Below, piece after piece: positions 11,070 through 24,200 of a stretch of 64,000 bases of DNA. Every line of letters begins with the position of its first letter. The first letter of the stretch is position 1. The notes beneath the pieces were generated by a model. The model was given only the letters and a program-made list of their open reading frames with translations, ran no database searches and was not told the origin of the DNA. Origin of the DNA: Aplectana chamaeleonis (taxonomy: Eukaryota > Nematoda > Chromadorea > Rhabditida > Cosmocercidae). A program made the position numbers and the translations under genes. The DNA is taken from NCBI GenBank assembly GCA_029168955.1, contig JAPDOI010000445.1, positions 310,001 through 374,000 of the forward strand, in the 5' to 3' direction.

Positions 11070-11839
11070 GTGAGTGTTTCCTTTATTGCAAAAAGCCTTC
11101 AGTACATTCACTGTTTGCTACATACATAGTTGCTCGACCAAAATGGCTAGTAAGTGGACATAGTTACGGTATCACTTTGAGAAGAAGGGCAGCTTCCAGA
11201 TTGCTTCAAACACCGTGACAGGCTGTAAGCAGGGTTCGCAGGTGCGGATAGCTTGCCTACGGGTGGTGAGAGGGCTCGTAAAAAATTTCGTGTAGAAACG
11301 AAAAGTTGGAGCTCGACCGTGATTTACTTGGGAGGAAAATAAATTTAATTAATGAAAAAAGAAAAAAAAGGTTGTAGAGATTGCAGAAAATTTGTTTTTC
11401 GACGATTTGAAACCAAAGCTGCCACTGCTCACTCCTGAGTGAAACCAAAGCCGAGTCCTTTGGACAGCTTGTACCCCTTGTAGGCGAAAATTCGCTGGCC
11501 TTCGACTAAACAAAAACATTATAAGGCATACGACCCTCCAATAAAAAACGAAATTATGACTTCAAAAATTACGAAAGAATTCCACATAGAACCCCCTACC
11601 GAATGTCGAAGTTTCATTCCTCTATCCGACTGGTGTACCAGAATTAAGACATGGTAAGGTGGTTGACGTTGGCAAACCAAGTTGGTCAGTCTCTGGGTCT
11701 TGCTCCCCACTATCCAACGAGTGGCATCACTTCAACAATAGAAGTTCAGGTCATCAAGGGTCCCGGGTTTGAGGTAATGGGACCGTGTAAAAATTTGCGC
11801 ACAGCTTTTTCTCCCATCTTTTTAATGTTCTGAAGTAAT
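11070..11839. other. Unassigned stretch
   Basis: Downstream of the last supported exon. No phase-1 acceptor followed by a convincing open segment was found; short frames at 11257-11833 look non-coding. Confidence 0.4.
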
Positions 11840-12085
11840 GACTTACTTACTTGACTTAATCGGTTGGCTTTCGCCTGACGCGGTCATTCCGCATCTTCAC
11901 CGAGGTGTGCCGTCCTAGTAGTCAGCCGTGTCCATTTTTCACGGTCTTCAGCCACAATTTGAACACATTCCATCCAGCTGTCACTATTCCATTTCCTGCG
12001 AAAGTAATAATACATGGAAATATGTAAGGCGTAATGAAGAGCGCCAGACCCGAGGACCATATAGGGAGAGGCGCTAGATTTGGGC
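11840..12085 (-). mobile_element. RTE-type retrotransposon 3' end with reverse-transcriptase C-terminus
   Basis: Reading the minus strand from about 12008, a short frame encodes RRKWNSDSWMEC, VQIVAEDREKW and RTAHLGEDAE followed by a stop, then CCGCGTCAGGCGAAAGCC and a TTAAGTCAAG-type tail. The AEDR.KW...RTAHLGEDA motif and the PRQAKANRL-coding tail are typical of the C-terminal end of nematode RTE-like non-LTR retrotransposons. A second copy of the same tail is at 36500-36590 on the plus strand. This is a 5'-truncated, dead copy. Confidence 0.75.
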
Positions 12086-12620
12086 GCTAACCATTAAGGG
12101 GTCCGCAGAGTTGAAGTGTGGCGTTGCTCGTAGCGACGAACAGCGCTGGGTGATGCAAAATCGATTACATTCGGCGACGAGGGCTACCGACGTGGCGTGA
12201 AGGGTTAGTAGGGGGCACCGCAGAGTGTCTCGACGCTGCGATGACCCTGTGTCACTTCCTGCGAGCCGCAACCGACGCTGCGACGATAATGTTGGGTAGC
12301 ATTTTTGTCACCGCGTGAAGGCTGACGCTTGGATGCCTGTCGCTGGTCGGTGCAACTCTACAGACCCCTTTATTGCTGTATCATCTTCAGTCGTTCCCGC
12401 TTATATTTCCAAATGAAGTTGAATCAGTATTTTTTTAGATTCTTCTAACAGATCAGTACTGAAAATGACGTCATCAATTTGGTGAGAAATCAATACAGTA
12501 ATGAAAACCTTTAGTTCATAATCTAGTTTTTGAGGCATGCATGAAATACAAGGTATAGCAAAAGATATATCTGCATAAAATAAGCTACTCACTGGCATTC
12601 TTCGAGTTTCACAGACCCGT

Positions 12621-12749
12621 AAGGCCGGGATCATACCTCCAGCGAGGAGCGAAGCGACGCAATGTTTACCATCCAAATCGACCGAAAATCGATATACGTG
12701 ATGTGCACTGTCGCTGTTGCTGGTCGTGGGAAGTATGAACCCGGCCTAA
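12621..12749. mobile_element. Short palindromic MITE
   Basis: The ends are inverse copies: AGGCCGGGATCATACCTCC on the left and GGGAAGTATGAACCCGGCCT on the right. The 129-bp interior contains GACCGAAAATCGATATACGT. Diverged relatives of the interior appear near 9680-9760 (TGTCATACTTCCC and GGCCGAAAATAGATAT), suggesting an older copy there. Confidence 0.75.
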
Positions 12750-14365
12750 GCTCCAACCCATCTCCCAAAATCCATGACGAACGCGAGTATTTAAACGAGC
12801 TCTCTGCTGTTTTTTGTTCTTCAAGTTTGAATACTCCAGCTGTTTTTGGTAAAGCTGCCCATCTTAATGCCATTTTTTTCTGGCAATAGAACTACATTTA
12901 GTCAGCCCGGCCATTCCCCATGGTATGTACTTTTCTAGAGCCGTTATAAGCGTGGAATCCAATTCTGGTCTTTGCAGCTGCCTAAAATCACCCATGGAAA
13001 GTAATAGGCGTTTTTTCGCCACATTTTCGTACATATTAATTCTTCTAAAACGAGTATTAGTTTTTGGAAAGTTCAGAAACGTACGTCATAATTGTGTTCA
13101 GCGCCCCCAAATACCAGCCAGAGCGAAGTTTGGGTGGATGCGCTTTGTGCGGACTGGAAGCGTTTCGATATTGTACGGATCTCCGGTTGGGCGTTAATTT
13201 ACTCCAACTAAAGGGATATGGAAGCGGTTTTAAAAAATAATAAAGACTTGAACTACTCTCAGGCGGGTTATTTTGCGCGCTGATCACAAATTTGGGGTTT
13301 GTTTGTCGGCTTTCCAATGTTTTCGACTGGATTCGTTCAAGGTTTACCATCGGGGTCAAAATTTGATGGCAAGTCGCGATTCTTGGCGAGCCAAACTGTC
13401 AGGCGGCTTCGATTCTTGTTCGGTGCCGCTCTGGGCCAAGAATCGCCAGAGACTACATAGAACTTAATGGAAAACGCACTGTGCGTGACCCATACTTCGA
13501 GTGTTCGCTGGTTTTGAGCCCGCGACAAAAAAGAACGGAGCTTCGGGGCAGGCAGTGTGCGGAACTAACAAAAAAACCAACGACGACTGCATGCAAATGG
13601 AGGAAAGAGGGTTGTTTTTGTTATCGGGTGAAATTGGATGAGTTTTACCCGCCGCGGTTGAAACAGCGAATATTAGCGAAAAACAGTTAAGGTAACTAAA
13701 CCAAAAGACTTACAGCTCGTACTAGAACGCTCAACTCGTTGGAAGCATTTAAACGAGGTGAGCGGGCAATAAATGGGCAGCGGACTGGTCGGTTCGCAAG
13801 CGCTCCCCCGCCCTCTCTCGGGGCACACTTTCCCCAACAAGTCGAAACCTATGGACGTGCACGACCCCACCTCCGCGGTATCGAGCAAACTTCTCTTTCC
13901 ATCGCGCGCTATTTCTCTTTCCTTTGCTGCGGTGAGCGAAGTTACCACCCGTTTCTTGCAGTCAGCCACCTTGCAAAAGAACGCACACTGCTGCCAGGTG
14001 GCTGACTACAAAGGTCATTAACTCGGGCGCCGCGAGTGCGTTTCTATACCGGCGTGTTCACATCGATAGAAAATCAGTGATTGACACTGTCACCAAGCAG
14101 TGACAGCCAGTAGCAGCCACCTTACAGGGAGCATAGCTACCGGCTCAGAGTCATTTTAGCTACGACATGAAAAGTGGTCATTTCAAGAGTAAAATCGAAA
14201 CAGCTCCACAAAATGATGGCTGCAGAGCCATCATACCTTTTGAGGAACGGTATACAGCTTCAGGATTCAAACGGCTCATTCTTGTTTGAACGCGATGACA
14301 AGTCTTAACACTGTGATAAGTGATAAAATTGAGCTATCCCGAAGTCTCATGTGTATTTTATGATT
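12750..14365. other. Unassigned stretch
   Basis: Several 60-100-codon frames on both strands overlap with no splice context, signal or domain I can identify. GTGACAG-rich words near 14070-14110 form small imperfect hairpins. Nothing is called. Confidence 0.35.
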
Positions 14366-15292
14366 TTCTTCTACGATCAATTGAGAACCTCTTTGAAAAT
14401 CACCTTTTATTGGCAATATTTCGGTGTATAACACCTTTATGGAGCCTGTAATGCTTTAAACATACAACAAGTATTAAACAGGGTCTTAGAAAACAATGCA
14501 AAGTACTAATCAAGCGAGTCGCACAGCCGATTAGTGCGGTCTGCAAAAGCCCTTTTTGGAGTTGCCAAAATCAATGACTCTAACAAGTTCACCCTCTACG
14601 AGATCCCAATTCTATTAAATAAGGCAGCAGTTATGGTGCGTGCAAATGTTAAAGGTTTCCTCATTGGATGCTGTCATGTGATAAGGCGCATTGCATCTAT
14701 CATCTCATCCCTGTTGTTGATTTGGGGAGCCAGGCGCTTTATCTCCAGTGCTTCCAGCTCTTTCCCTTCCAGAAGAGCTTCCACTGACAATGAGCAGTGA
14801 AGAACTGTTGTTTTCAAGTACGTAGGGCTTTCCAAGGCATGATGGAGTAAACGATGTCTTGAAAAACCATTATTGGGGTACGCTTCCGGGTTTCTGATGG
14901 TTCGTTGGTGTTCATCAAGCCGCTTGTATAATTTCCTCATAGTCTCGCCAACATAACTTCGACCATTGCCTTCACATGTGACAACATACACAGTACCACG
15001 TAGTTGGCAGATTTTCCGTTCTGTGAAGTATCATTTAATAGATTTGGGATCTCGTAGAGGGTGAGCTTGTTAGAGCCGTTCAATTTGGCAACTCCAAAAT
15101 GGCTTTTGCAGACCGCGCTTATCGGCTTTGCGACTGCGACTGGTTAATACTTTGTATTATTTACTACGACCCTGTTGAATACTTGCTGTATTTTTGAAAC
15201 ATTACAGGCTTGATAAAGGTGTTATATACCGGAAAATCGCCAACAAAAGGTGATTTTAAGAGAAGTTCTCAATTGATCGTAGTAGAAACTAA
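14366..15292 (-). mobile_element. Penelope-like element remnant between ~260-bp inverted repeats
   Basis: Arms 14366-14620 and 15040-15292 are inverse copies (TCTACGATCAATTGAGAAC, GGTGATTTT, CACCTTTAT, CTCTACGAGATCCCAA and others). Between them, on the minus strand, is a GIY-YIG endonuclease-like frame. No reverse-transcriptase domain is left. Penelope-like elements are known for a C-terminal GIY-YIG domain and for terminal repeats that can be inverted, so this assignment is favoured over a host nuclease. Confidence 0.7.
14674..15030 (-). pseudogene. GIY-YIG endonuclease domain of a Penelope-like element, C-terminal fragment
   Basis: The minus-strand frame is open from 15030 to the stop at 14674 (about 118 codons) with a stop immediately upstream. 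It reads YFTERKICQLRG, then VYVVTCEGNGRSYVGETMRK and LYKRLDEHQRT. VYVV and SYVGET correspond to the GIY and YIG motifs, and the Arg in RLDEH to the conserved Arg of the first helix. The tail (SVEALLEGKELEALEIKR) is also usual for the domain. There is no ATG start; the fragment would be the end of an RT-GIY-YIG polyprotein whose RT part is absent. Substrate cleavage would have served retrotransposition; this copy is inferred inactive. Confidence 0.72.
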
Positions 15293-15464
15293 CTGTGATA
15301 AGTGTCACAACGCAGCATGATATGACGGTTATCAACGCGTGGCTTACTAGGATGAACATGTTTACTTGAACTGATCGTTTCCATTCTTCAGCATCCAGCG
15401 AACGGTGCGCTACTCGTTTGCGAAAACGCGTTTTTTACCAAGCACCTTTCACTTTACCAAGGCG

Positions 15465-16667
15465 CTATTTACACTCCTCAACGCCAGCGCGGCACGCGCT
15501 GGCGTGGCGTTAGAGTATAAATAATTTCTATGCGGGTCACGCGCGTGCTGCGCTTGCGAAGACTATGAATACTCCAGCGGCGACGCCATGGTAGAGCGGA
15601 GAAAAGAGGGCCTAATGTTTTCCAAACAACAAATTCTGGACACGCGTTAACCATCACTTTAACCCATTGATGATAGAATAATCATGAAAATGATAAAAAA
15701 GTCGTTACTGCCATCGCCACCATGGCAAAGCGGGCGTCACTCGCGTGCCGCGCGGACGTGGCGCTAGGCCATTCATACTCCAACAGCACGTCAGCGCGTC
15801 ACGCACGTATGATTAGCGCCGGAAACTGGGCACGCTCCTAACAAAGCGCTTCTCACTTTCGCTACTCATTCCCACAATACATACTTTCTCTGTTTAGATC
15901 TATGCACTCTCCACTAAACGCGCTCGTCCCCAAAGATGTAATATCTCGACTTCAAAGGCGCGGCGCACGTTCCCCATGTTACGCTAATCACCTATAGGGA
16001 CTCTGCACACATTCTGAAAGGAACGCTTCTCAAAAAAAAAAGAGCGCGCACGCACTTGACAGAGTATTGCTTATTTTTCACGACTCGCTGCTCGTTAAGC
16101 GCTTTCCACTTCTTATGGATCGATGCACGCTTCCTGTGAAACGCTACCTTCAATACACGGCACACTATATCATGAAGCACTACACACTTGACGACGCGAC
16201 GAATTCCAATTGCGGCGATGCACAAATGAGTCACTATTCGCAGATTTTTCAATGTGGAGAATTACCATGATTGGTAAACTTTTCGATCATACAAATTCGA
16301 CTAGATTCAACTTCGACACAATCGCAATCATTGCTGCTTAGGCGCTATTCTTACTCCTCAACCCCAGCGCGTGACGCTCAAGCGTGGCACTGGGGTATGA
16401 TTGGCCTGACAGCATGGCATGCACCTTACGCCCGCTCCGCCGTAGCTTAGTATTACACCATGCATTTCAGTCCATTTCATAATATTTGGTTCCAGTGTTT
16501 TCTTTTGCTAGAATGATGATGAACGCGTGCATAGAAATCTCTTTTTTAGGAAAGTTAAAGTTCACATTTATCCGCTGCGCCATAGCGTCTTCGCTAGAGT
16601 ATTCCTAGTCTCCGCAAGCGCGTAACGCGCGCGACGCGCTGGCGTTAAAGAGTATGAATAGCGCCTT
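15465..16667. repeat. Cluster of GC-rich hairpin repeats
   Basis: At least four related palindromic units lie at about 15467-15530, 15725-15822, 16339-16402 and 16585-16667. Shared parts are GGCGCTATT, TACTCC(T)A, CGCCAGCGCG and the inverse GCGCTGGCG with GAGTATGAATAGCGCC. Each can form a strong stem. Related GC-rich words occur at 116-205 and 3420-3540. Confidence 0.7.
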
Positions 16668-16960
16668 ACAACAACACGTCGAAACATTGCTATCTTCTAT
16701 TGCTGCAGAGCTCGTTCAAACACTGAGCCGACCAAACTTGTTGATGATTCCGTGTTCGAATGAGAATGAGCCATTTGGAACCCTGAAGCTCTGTACCGAA
16801 CGTCTCTACCTTTTCAAGAAGGTAAATAAAAGTTTTTCTGGATTGAGAGCTCAATTAAATTTTGAATGCAAAGTAAAAGAAGATGAACAATTAGTTTGTT
16901 TTTCAGAATCACAGAAATGAAGAGGACCTCACTTTTAAGTTCTGCATTTCAGGATTCTAA
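16654..16960 (+). CDS. Possible two-exon small protein, low confidence
   Basis: An ATG at 16654 opens a 56-codon exon to 16821 followed by a GTAAAT donor; a TTTTTCAG acceptor at 16906 leads to an 18-codon exon ending in TAA at 16958-16960. Both joins are in phase 0, giving 73 residues (LLSSIAAELVQTLSRPN, then LCTERLYLFKK joined to NHRNEEDLTFKFC). The ATG lies inside the hairpin repeat (GAGTATGAATAGCGCC), so the true start may be elsewhere or the model may be spurious. No family recognised. Confidence 0.3.
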
Positions 16961-18240
16961 ACAAGCTTCACCTCTCAAACCGCTATCTCCACTACAACAA
17001 ACTCATGTTCATGGGGAGGAACGCTTATAACTGCGTTCAGAATGACGCTTCAGAAATATAGAGAGCAGACTCGAACTCTGCGTAGGAAAGTGGTTTCGCA
17101 AATATACATATATACATATATCCCCTTTGAAATGACCATCTTGTCCAAGTAGGCTGCGACGGTAGATCACCGCGCACGCAATCGAAACTCATTTGGTATG
17201 TGTAGCCTCCAGCAACACACGGCCAGCCGCCTGGTCCATGCGTCAGACTAAACCGAAAACGGAAACCATATACTTCACTTGATAGATTGAGCCTAGGCCT
17301 ATCGAATCACAACTGTATCTCATTGCAGTATTGCCTTTCTAGGCTTCCACAGAAATATGGTTGACAAAATCATGATTCTCTATGATTTCGTATCCATAAG
17401 TTCGAAGGAACGTGGCACAGGTTTATTGTTCGATCAAGCGCATAGTTTCGAATTTGTCTGTGTCAACTTGAAGTCGTTTGTGTCCCAAGTATATGGGCTG
17501 AATTATTCTTCAAGTTCTCAAAACGGATTTTTTTTGGAACAAAACCTCAATCCTGTTTTGAAATGAACACACATTATCACAGAAGTGCTGAGGTGTTTTC
17601 GCATCGATTGGGGTAGGGCTATGTGTGGGCTTATTGCATTTACTCTTCACGAAATTACAAAATTCAGTTAAGCACAGCCCTGGTGTGCACCCAGCACGAT
17701 TATCTTCGAGCTGCTGCATCGACTGTTTCTATTTGCGGCCAACGTTAGGACGTTTTTCTTGGACAGGAACTCGGCAAATTTTAGAGGCGAAAACGTTGTA
17801 CATGTAGGCACTCCCTAGTCAACCTCAATTCTGCAAAACTGGCCCACAACAGGTCACAAGTCTCAACTTGGGACTTTCGTCTACTCCCATCAATTTTGCT
17901 GCAACCGTAGTTTTGCGCGAACTTACATCTAGCATGGCTGTCTCGCCACTCTACGTCTAGGAGCGAATAAACTTATAAATCGTTATTAGTTATAAACGAT
18001 TCTATGAATGTGGAACCACGAATGTCAGATACAGTACGAGAAATGTGGTTACGTCCACGTAGTTATGATTCAAGAAATCTTGTGTAGTTCTCCGTAAAAA
18101 CACGGAACAGAACACCTTTTTGTTCCAGTGATGAAACAGTACTCACCTCCTGGTTCATTCAAGGGAAACGAGCTCTTCAGTCTAGCGCGTCAGCTTTAAC
18201 AACATTTACCCAATAAGCTATGTGAGCGGAAGTTCACTCC
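16961..18240. other. Unassigned stretch upstream of the mucin locus
   Basis: An ATG frame at 17357-17566 (69 codons) has no domain. Promoter or 5' exons of the mucin-like gene may lie here, but no signal-peptide exon with matching phase was identified. A small palindrome AATCGTT/AAACGATT sits near 17977-18001. Confidence 0.3.
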
Positions 18241-21200
18241 ATGTTGGAGAAAAATTTCAGGGTTGCACAAAACGTTTTGCGCTTAAATGCAGCAAGCTAC
18301 TCATTTTTGTTTTCATCGTCATCGCCGACATCAACAACACCTCGAACCACCACTCAGTCAACAACGAAAATGCCTTCCACTGGAGAAATTCCAACAGAGG
18401 GAATGAGCACAGTTGCAATACGAACGACAGAAAATTCAGAAGAAATGAGCACTCCTGCTGCAGAGACGACGCAGGGCACGGGAGAACCTAGCCCACCAAC
18501 AAAGACGGCGGCGCCGGGCACAGAAGAACCTAGCCCACCAACAACGATGACGACGCCGGGCACAGGAGAACCTAGCCCACCAACAACGACGGCGGCGCCG
18601 GGCACAGGAGAACCTAGCCCACCAACAACGACGACGACGTTGGGCACAGGAGAACCTAGCCCACCAACAACGACGACGACGTCGGGCACAGGAGAACCTA
18701 GCCCACTAACAACGACGACGACGTCGGGCACAGGAGAACCTAGCCCACCGACAACGACGACGACGTCGGGCACAGGAGAACCTAGCCCACCAACAACGAC
18801 GACGACGTCGGGCACAGGAGAACCTAGCCCACCAACAACGACAGCGGCGCAGGGCACAGAAGAACCTAGCCCACCAACAACGATGACGACGCCGGGCCAA
18901 GCAGAACCTAGCCCACCACCAACGGCGACGACGGCGGGCACAGGAGAACCTAGCCCACCAAGAACGACGACAACGCCGGGCACAGGAGAACCTAGCCCAC
19001 CAACAACGACGACGACGTCGGGCACAGGAGAACCTAGCCCACCAACAACGACAGCGGCGCAGGGCACAGAAGAACCTAGCCCACCAACAACGATGACGAC
19101 GCCGGGCACAGGAGAACCTAGCCCACCAACAACGACGACGACGCCGGGCACAGGAGAACCTAGCCCACCAAGAACGACGACAACGCCGGGCACAGGAGAA
19201 CCTAGCCCACCAACAACGATGACGACGCCGGGCACAGGAGAACCTAGCCCACCAACAACGACGGCGGCTCCGGGCACAGGAGAACCTAGCCCACCAACAA
19301 CGACGACGACGTTGGGCACAGGAGAACCTAGCCCACCAACAACGACGACGACGTCGGGCACAGGAGAGCCTAGCCCACCAACAACGACGACGACGTCGGG
19401 CACAGGAGAACCTAGCCCACCGACAACGACGACGACGTCGGGCACAGGAGAACCTAGCCCACCAACAACGACGACGACGTCGGGCACAGGAGAACCTAGC
19501 CCACCAACAACGATGACGACGCCGGGCACAGGAGAACCTAGCCCACCAACAACGACGGCGGCGCCGGGCACAGGAGAACCTAGCCCACCAACAACGACGA
19601 CGACGTTGGGCACAGGAGAACCTAGCCCACCAACAACGACGACGACGTCGGGCACAGGAGAACCTAGCCCACCAACAACGACGACGACGTCGGGCACAGG
19701 AGAACCTAGCCCACCGACAACGACGACGACGTCGGGCACAGGAGAACCTAGCCCACCAACAACGACGACGACGTCGGGCACAGGAAAACCTAGCCCACCG
19801 ACAACGACGACGTCGGGCACAGGAGAACCTAGCCCACCGACAACGACGACGACGTCGGGCACAGGAGAACCTAGCCCCCCGACAACAACGACGACGTCGG
19901 GCACAGGAGAACCTAGCCCACCGACAACGACGACGACGTCGGGCACAGGAGAACCTAGCCCACCGACAACAACGACAACGTCGGGCACAGGAGAACCTAG
20001 CCCACCGACAACGACGACGACGTCGGGCACAGGAGAACCTAGCCCAGCGACAACGACGACGACGTCGGGCACAAGAGAACCTAGTCCACCAACAACGACG
20101 ACGACGTCGGGCACAGGAGAACCTAGCCCACCAACAACGACGACGACGTCGGGCACAGGAGAACCTAGCCCATCGACAACGACGACGACGTCGGGCACAG
20201 GAGTACCTAGCCCACCAACAACGACGACGACGTCGGGCACAGGAAAACCTAGCCCACCGACAACGACGACGTCGGGCACAGGAGAACCTAGCCCACCAAC
20301 AACGACGACGACGTTGGGCACAGGAGAACCTAGCCCACCAACAACGACGACGACGTTGGGCACAGGAGAACCTAGCCCACCAACAACGACGACGACGTCG
20401 GGCACAGGAGAACCTAGCCCACCAACAACGACGACGACGTCGGGCACAGGAGAACCTAGCCCACCAACAACGACGACGATTTCGGGCACAGGAGAACCTA
20501 GCCCACCAACAACAACGACGACGTCGGGCACAGGAGAACCTAGCCCACCAACAACGACAACGACGTTGGGCACAGGACAACCTAGCCCACCAACAACGAC
20601 GACGACGTCGGGCACAGGAGAACCTAGCCCACCAAAAACGACGACAACGCCGGGCGCAGGAGAACCTAGCCCACCAACAACGACGACGACGTCGGGTACA
20701 GGAGAACCTAGCCCACCAACAACGACGACGACGTTGGGCACAGGAGAACCTAGCCCACCAACAACGACGACGACGTCGGGCACAGGAGAAGCTAGCCCAC
20801 CGACAACGACGACGACGTCGGGCACAGGAGAACCTAGCCCACCAACAGCGACGACGACGTCGGGCACAGGAGAACCTAGCCCACCAACAACGACGACGAC
20901 GTCGGGCACAGGAAAACCTAGCCCACCGACAACGACGACGTCGAGCACAGGAGAACCTACCCCACCAACAACGACGACGACGTTGGGCACAGGAGAACCT
21001 AGCCCACCGACAACGACGACGACGTCGGGCACAGGAGAACCTAGCCCACCAACAACGACGACGACGTCGGGCACAGGAGAACCTAGCCCACCGACAACAA
21101 CGACGACGTCGGGCACAGGAGAACCTAGCCCACCGACAACAACGACGACGTCGGGCACAGGAGAACCTAGCCCACCGACAACGACGACGACGTCGGGCAC

Positions 21201-24200
21201 AGGAGAACCTAGCCCACCGACAACAACGACGACGTCGGGCACAGGAGAACCTAGCCCACCGACAACGACGACGACGTCGGGCACAGAAGAACCTAGCCCA
21301 CCGACAACAACGACGACGTCGGGCACAGGAGAACCTAGCCCACCGACAACTACGACGACGTCGGGCACAGGAGAACCTAGCCCACCGACAACGACGACGA
21401 CGTCGGGCACAGAAGAACCTAGCCCACCGACAACAACGACGACGTCGGGCACAGGAGAACCTAGCCCACCTACAACGAAGACGACATCGGGCACAGGAGA
21501 ACCTAGCCCACCAACAACGACGACGACGTCGGGCACAGGAGAACCTAGCCCACCGACAACCACGACGACGTCGGGCACAGGAGAACCTAGCCCACCAACA
21601 ACGGCGGAGACGTCGGGCACAGGAGAACCTAGCCCACCAACAACGACGACGACGTCGGGCACAGGAGAACCTAGCCCACCGACAACAACGACGACGTCGG
21701 GCACAGGAGAACCTAGCCCACCGACAACGACGACGACGTCGGGCACAGGAGAACCTAGCCCACCGACAACGACGACGACTTCGGGCACAGGAGAACCTAG
21801 CCCACCGACAACGACGACGACGTCGGGCACAGGAGAACCTAGCCCACCGACAACGACGACGACGTCGGGCACAAGAGTACCAAGCCCACCAACAACAACG
21901 ACGACGTCGTGCACAGGAGAACCCAGCCCACCGACAACGACGACGACGTCGGGCACAGGAGGACCTAGCCCACCGACAACGACGACGACGTCGGGCACAG
22001 AAGAACCCAGGCTCACCGACAACAACGACGACGTCGGGCACAGGAGAACCTAGCCCACAGACAACGACGACGACGTCGGGCACAGGAGAGAACCTAGCCC
22101 ACCAACGACGACCACGTTGGGCACAGGAGAACCTAGCCCACCGACAACAACGACGACGTCGGGCACAGGAGAACCTAGCCCACCTACAACGACGACGACG
22201 TCGGGCACAGGAGAACCTAGCCCACCGACAACAACTACGACGTCGGGCACAGGAGAACCTAGCCCACCGACAACGACGACGACGTCGGGCACAGGAGAAC
22301 CTAGCCCACCAACAACGACGACGACGTCGGGCACAGGAGAACCTAGCCCACCGACAACAACGACGACGTCGGGCACAGGAGAACCTAGCCCACCGACAAC
22401 GACGACGACGTCGGGCACAGGAGAACCTAGCCCACCAACAACGACGACGACGTCGGGCACAGGAGAACCTAGCCCACCAACAACGAAGACGACGTCGGGC
22501 ACAGGAGTACCTAGCCCACCGACAACGGCGACGACGTCGGGCACAGGAGTACCTAGCCCACCAACAACAACGACGACGCCGGGCACAGTAGAACCTAGCC
22601 CACCGACAACGACGACGACGTCGGGCACAGGAGAACCTAGCCCACCGACAACGACGACGACGTCGGGCACAGGAGAACCTAGCCCACCGACAACGACGAC
22701 GACCTCGGGCACAGGAGATCCTAGCCCACCGACAACAACGACGACGTCGGGCACAGGAGGACCTGAGAACCTAGCCCACCGACAACGACGACGACGTCGG
22801 GCACAGTAGAACCCAGCCCACCAACAACGACGACGACGTCGGGCACAGGAGAACCCTAGCCCACCGACAAACAACTACGACGTCGGGCACAGGAGAACCT
22901 AGCCCACCGACAACGACGACGACGTCGGGCACAGGAGAACCTAGCCCACCAACAACGACGACGACGTCGGGCCAGGAGAACCCTAGCCCCCCGACACCAA
23001 CGACGACGCCGGGCACAGGAGAACCTGAGAACCTAGCCCACCGCCAACGACGACGACGTCGGGCACAGTAGAACCTAGCCCACCAACAACGACGACGACG
23101 TCGGGCACAGGAGAACCTAGCCCACCAGCAACGACGACGACGTCGAGCACAGGAGTACCTAGCCCACCGACAACGACGACGACGTCGGGCACAGGAGTAC
23201 CTAGCCCACCGACAACGACGACGACGTCGGGCACAGGAGAACCTAGCCCACCGACAACGACGACGACGTCGGGCACAGGAGAACCTAGCCCACCAACGAC
23301 GACGTCGGGCACAGGGGAACCCTAGCCCACCAACAACGACGACGACGTCGGGCGCAGGAGAACCTAAGCCCACCAACAACGACGACGACGTCGGGCACAG
23401 GAGAACCCAGCCCACCGACAACGACGACGACGTCGGGCACAGGAGAACTTAGCCCACCAACGACGACGTCAGGCTGGGGAACCAGCCCACCGACAACGAC
23501 GACGACGTCGGGCACAGGAGAACCTAGCCCACCAACAACGACGACGACGTCGGGCACAGGAGAACCTAGCCCACCGACAACGACGACGACGTCGGGCACA
23601 GGAGAACCTAGCTCACCGACAACGACGACGACGGCGGGCACAGGAGAACCTAGCCCACCAACAACGACGACGACGGCGGGCTGCAGGAGAACCTAGCCCA
23701 CCGACAACGACGACGACGTCGGGCTGGGAGAACCTGAAGCTCACCGACAACGACGACGACGTCGGGCACAGGAGGAACCTAGCCCACCTACAACGACGAC
23801 GACGTCGGGCACAGGAGAACCTAGCCCACCGACAACAACTACGACGTCGGGCACAGGAGAACCTAGCCCACCGACAACGACGACGACGTCGGGCACAGGA
23901 GAACCTAGCCCACCAACAACGACGACGACGTCGGGCACAGGAGAACCTAGCCCACCGACAACAACGACGACGTCGGGCACAGGAGAACATAGCCCACCGA
24001 CAACGACGACGACGTCGGGCACAGGGGAACCTAGCCCACCGACAACGACGACGACGTCGGGCACAGGAGAACCTAGCCCACCGACAACGACGACGACGTC
24101 GGGCACAGGAGAACCTAGCCCACCTACAACGACGACGACGTCGGGCACAGGAGAACCTAGCCCACCGACAACAACTACGACGTCGGGCACAGGAGAACCT

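Noticed and set aside
11257..11448. Minus-strand 63-codon frame with hydrophobic stretch
   Set aside because: Low-complexity A/T-rich DNA explains the Phe/Leu run; no supporting context.
13273..14021. Several overlapping frames of 60-98 codons on both strands
   Set aside because: No frame is favoured, no introns fit, and no motif was recognised.
18354..22025. Minus-strand frame of about 1,220 codons (Val/Gly/Pro repeat) over the mucin array
   Set aside because: It exists only because the 42-bp unit is open in several frames; it has no start context, leader or end outside the array.
18706..22083. Minus-strand Arg/Cys/Trp-rich frame of about 1,125 codons
   Set aside because: Same reason; its composition is the shadow of ACGACGACG read backwards.
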